Part shown: in pieces, positions 1 through 17,500 of the stretch
Numbering within the stretch: the first letter of the stretch is position 1
Layout: each line of letters begins with the position of its first letter
Source: Chrysomallon squamiferum
Lineage: Eukaryota; Mollusca; Gastropoda; Neomphalida; Peltospiridae
Assembly (NCBI GenBank): GCA_012295275.1
Contig: CM022668.1
Span: forward strand, 11,593,022-11,610,521
DNA length: 17,500 bases
Direction of reading: 5' to 3'
Notes under the pieces: generated by a model
Seen by the model: the letters and a program-made list of their open reading frames with translations, nothing else
What the model was told of the DNA's origin: nothing
Database searches by the model: none
Program-made: the position numbers and the translations under genes

Positions 1-870
1 TTATAACTTCCTGGAAACATTCAAGATAATGTAAAATAAAAAAAACAAAAACATTTCAAGCAAACTAATTCTTGTCCTCCTGAATATCATTTTCATTCAA
101 TTATTTTGGACCTCAAAGCACGTTTATACTACACTGATTATTGTGACCTATGAAATACAAAATAATACCATGATACTGGAGTACAAATAAAAAAATATAT
201 GTGACCTTATGTGAATAACTTTTTTTTTTCCTACCATTTAACATACAAAATGTTAATCCTTAGAACTGTCAGTAGTCTGAAATATATTTTTTCACATTAA
301 AACTTTCATCTGATATAGAAAGTAATGCCTATTTTGACCTACTACAGAATTTAACTTCTATTTTTTAACTTCTACAAAAAAGTAATGCTTTTATTTTGCA
401 CCTCTGTGAAGTAATTCCAAAACAAATCCTTCAAGCCTTCAACGGATAAAAAGGAATAAATATTTCTGACCTTCATAAACAGAAGGTAATAAATTCCTTT
501 GACCTTCAGTGGAAACATAGCAGCAAGATCATCATCAGAAAATAATGACTACATTTGACCTATCAACAAAAAGAAAATTACTTTGACCTATCAACAAAAG
601 GAGCAAATTACTTTGACCTATGAAAAAAAAAGGATGCAAATTATTTTGACCTACAACAGATGAAGGAACAATCTTGTCCTCCTTGACATTATAGGACCAA
701 TTTTATCTGACATTCATTTGATTGAAAGAGCTAGTCTTTGTCGCATGTAATGTAAAAGTCAAAGTCTGTTTTGACCCTTGACTGATTTCAGCAAATAAAT
801 TGACCTTCATGAGTCAAAGAACTGTTTTAATCATGTCGTGGGTCAAATATATATATATATATAAACTTTT
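1..870. repeat. degenerate TTGACCT-bearing minisatellite, downstream of the gene
   Basis: The heptamer TTGACCT, or a one-base variant, recurs about every 30 to 60 bases, for example near 331, 466, 498, 553, 583, 612, 645, 769 and 799. Between 550 and 650 the copies are best preserved and share the frame AAATTACTTTGACCTATCAA with a period near 30 bp. The outer copies are heavily diverged. The array ends in a short TA run (847-863) and a T run (868-884). No protein-coding signal is visible on either strand. On the minus strand the core reads AGGTCA, which happens to equal a nuclear-receptor half-site; this may be chance within a repeat. Confidence 0.6.
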
Positions 871-1555
871 TTTTTTTTTTTTTTGATTTATAGTTACTTT
901 TTAAATTTAAGGACTTCCTTTGCAAATTTTATGAAGACTCTCGTGAAGTTTATGCATTTTTCTTTCAAATTTATGGATTTCTTTATTCTTATTTTCGATT
1001 TTGATTTTAAGATAATTCTTTTTCAATTATGTATGTTTTTTTTTAAATTCTAATTTTACCTTCATCTCTGCTTAATGTACTTTTTTTTTTACTTATATTT
1101 TACTTTCAGTGTCTTAATGATATTCTGTTTCTTGGTCCTGTTTGATTTGAACAACATATCAACCCAATGATAGGTTCATCACAGTGAATTTCCATTCTTA
1201 AATTTTTCATTCTTTAAAAATAAAAATTTTAAAAAATAAAAATAAAATAAATAAATAAAAAATATTCTTATTCTCATAATCATTTTTCTTCATCATTCTA
1301 AAAACATTTTGAAATAAAATAAAAAATCATCATTCTAAAATTTAAATTTAAAAAATAAAATAAAAAAATAAATAACATAATAATAATAATAATAACAATA
1401 ACGACAATCATAATCATAAAAGAAAGTACACAATGAAAACCATTTCCTAGAATACTCTGAGATTGTAAAAACAAATATTCAGGGCAACACATTCAAACCT
1501 CTGGGATCGCACGCACGCACTGCGTGCATGACGAAGTATCCAGTTAGAAATTTCA
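871..1555 (-). other. CTNNAL1: probable 3' UTR and downstream AT-rich sequence of alpha-catulin
   Basis: This stretch directly follows the TGA stop in the direction of transcription. It has no coding pattern, is very AT-rich and contains an AAT run at 1380-1396 and AAATA-type low complexity at 1215-1262. The first canonical polyadenylation hexamer on the minus strand is AATAAA at 987-982, about 570 bases past the stop. The real transcript end cannot be seen from sequence alone. Confidence 0.4.
982..987 (-). promoter_or_regulatory. candidate polyadenylation signal AATAAA
   Basis: The plus strand reads TTTATT, giving AATAAA on the gene strand. It is the first canonical hexamer after the stop codon that I found. 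In DNA this AT-rich a hexamer is expected by chance, so the support is weak. Another candidate lies near 388. Confidence 0.25.
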
Positions 1556-16051
<14,496 letters not shown>

Positions 16052-16109
16052 CTGAATTAGTAAATATACGTGTGTGTAGTTATTATCCAGAAATAACATG
16101 CAGAAAAAT

Positions 16110-16121
16110 AAATATATATGT

Positions 16122-16152
<31 letters not shown>

Positions 16153-16377
16153 GACACACATATATTTACATACACACACAGACACACACATATCACATAC
16201 ATATATATATATATATATATATGTACATATATATATATACACATATATACACATATCACATACATATATATATACAAACACAAAAAACATATATATACAT
16301 ATATGTACATATATATAGATAGATAGATATATACACAATATATATAAACATATATATATATAGGTATATTAATACAC

Positions 16378-16380
<3 letters not shown>
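16110..16380. repeat. compound TA / CA / CATA microsatellite
   Basis: Runs of TATATA, ACACAC, ACATATAT and AGAT alternate over 270 bases. It yields tyrosine/isoleucine/cysteine-rich false frames on both strands. Confidence 0.93.

Positions 16381-16381
<1 letters not shown>

Positions 16382-16467
<86 letters not shown>
16382..16467. repeat. (AG)43 microsatellite
   Basis: A perfect AG run of 86 bases adjoining the TA/CA field. It is the second long pure AG run in the window. Confidence 0.97.
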
Positions 16468-16470
<3 letters not shown>

Positions 16471-17074
16471 TCTTTTCTGTTGTTTTTATTTTTTTATTTT
16501 TACCATACCTTAACAAGAAACAAATAACAAACAAATAGAAAGTATTTTGTTTTGATATGCAGTTGTTACAGGTGACAATGTTATCAATATTATACTTTTC
16601 ATAGATAAAACTACAGAATTGCAGAAAAGAAACCGCACTTTTTTTATACCCGATTTTTTAAGCAGACAATGATTTAATTAACTTATATAATCCTGGGTTG
16701 CAGAGTTGTGATGTTTATTTTGTACTTTAGTTTGTACAAAAACTGGCAAATCCAGAAACTAGTCCAGATAATTTCCTGTTCCAAGTTTGACAGAAGATGT
16801 CAGGTAGCTGTCCCACAGACATAACAGGTATAATAAATGGCATTTCATTTTCTTAATTTGTCTTAATCAAATACAGTGTTCCACGAATGAACATTTTTAT
16901 AAATATTTTGAATCAAGTTAGATGTGTGAAAGTATGAGAAAAATCATATGTTGCTCTTTCACATATGAATATTTTTATAAGAGCAAAAATTAACACATTT
17001 TTATTTTACAGTAACATGATATTAGCAGAGATATAAAAAAAATATAATAAGAATAATTTTTAAAAAATGCCAAA

Positions 17075-17300
17075 TGATTATTGTGTGCATGTATTTATGT
17101 CTGTGTTTATGTATGTCCCTGTGTTTGTGTTTATGTGTGTATCTGTGCAATTGTATGTGTGCATGTGCATATCTGTATATGTGTGTATGTATTATATACA
17201 AATATGTGTATGGAGGTTTGTTTGTATGTAAATATGTGCATATGAGTCTATGTGTGCATGCACACACAACACACACATACATATATAAACATGCATATAT
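17075..17300. repeat. degenerate TG/TATG microsatellite
   Basis: TGTGTTTATG, TGTGTATCTG and GTATGTAT variants continue to about 17270, where the strand composition flips to ACACAC (17260-17280). This makes a weak inverted-repeat potential between TGTGTGCATG and CATGCACACA at 17250-17275. Confidence 0.8.
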
Positions 17301-17500
17301 ATAAAATAAATTCAACTAAGGGGAAAATGCTAAGAGTGGAGAATTATAAATCGTAATTTATTTTTCAGTATTAATAATAATAACTCCTTCTATTTTTAAT
17401 ATGATAATCAGTATTATGGTATGTTCTGAATGTATGAAAGCTGATATCTTCACAATACTGTCAAAAAGCTGAATTATTTAACAGCGTTCCGTTCGTATTG

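Larger units (their letters stand above)
16052..17500 (-). other. upstream intron, at least 1449 bp, repeat-rich
   Basis: It follows the first visible exon upstream and runs off the window. I searched it on the gene strand for the family's N-terminal block (an EQTLLPLVSQ-like string followed by a donor) and found none. 16470-17070 and 17305-17500 are AT-rich unique sequence with nothing I can name. Confidence 0.7.

Noticed and set aside
16057-16379. Tyrosine/isoleucine/cysteine-rich frames on both strands
   Set aside because: They arise from TA and CA microsatellites; every frame is open because the repeats lack stops in those registers.
16741-16860. Moderately GC-rich island with a short open stretch on the minus strand
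   Set aside because: It has no family similarity, no convincing donor, and a stop in the possible reading; I could not support an exon.

Overview
The window looks like nuclear DNA from an invertebrate animal. It is very AT-rich, it carries one gene split into many short exons by GT-AG introns, and most of its non-coding length is microsatellite or degenerate minisatellite DNA. A lophotrochozoan, perhaps a mollusc, is my best guess. That rests on genome style and general protein similarity only; I have no database result.

The only gene I can support lies on the minus strand from 16051 down to 1556: alpha-catulin (vertebrate symbol CTNNAL1), a member of the vinculin/alpha-catenin family. I placed 15 coding exons by splice sites, reading phase and conserved residues: 16051-15862, 15184-15015, 14350-14231, 13584-13495, 12351-12138, 11472-11269, 11086-11000, 10154-9996, 9521-9429, 8776-8591, 5105-5055, 4602-4342, 3171-3049, 2435-2352 and 1738-1556. 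Together they encode about 737 residues and end in a TGA stop at 1558-1556. The first N-terminal residues are missing and must come from one or more exons beyond 17500. Almost every exon begins and ends in phase 0. The exception in length is the 214-nt exon at 12351-12138, which carries a one-base frameshift inside otherwise good coding sequence.

From low to high coordinates the layout is: a degenerate TTGACCT repeat field and the likely 3' UTR (1-1555); the C-terminal exons among AAT/TGA microsatellites and two degenerate minisatellites (1556-4602); a 51-nt microexon beside a 97-nt AG run (4952-5105); a 3.5-kb intron with a 28-bp minisatellite and a ~44-bp one (5106-8590); the central exons (8591-12351); the N-terminal bundle exons (13495-16051) with one tRNA-derived SINE-like fragment at about 15750-15816; and then a repeat-filled upstream intron to the end of the window.

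There is no operon, CRISPR array, phage or prokaryotic system here. The points most worth a second look are the frameshift, an 84-nt exon hidden at the edge of an AAT array, the microexon beside the CT tract, splice acceptors built from microsatellites, the serine-rich C-terminal tail, and the way many introns carry their own private minisatellite family.
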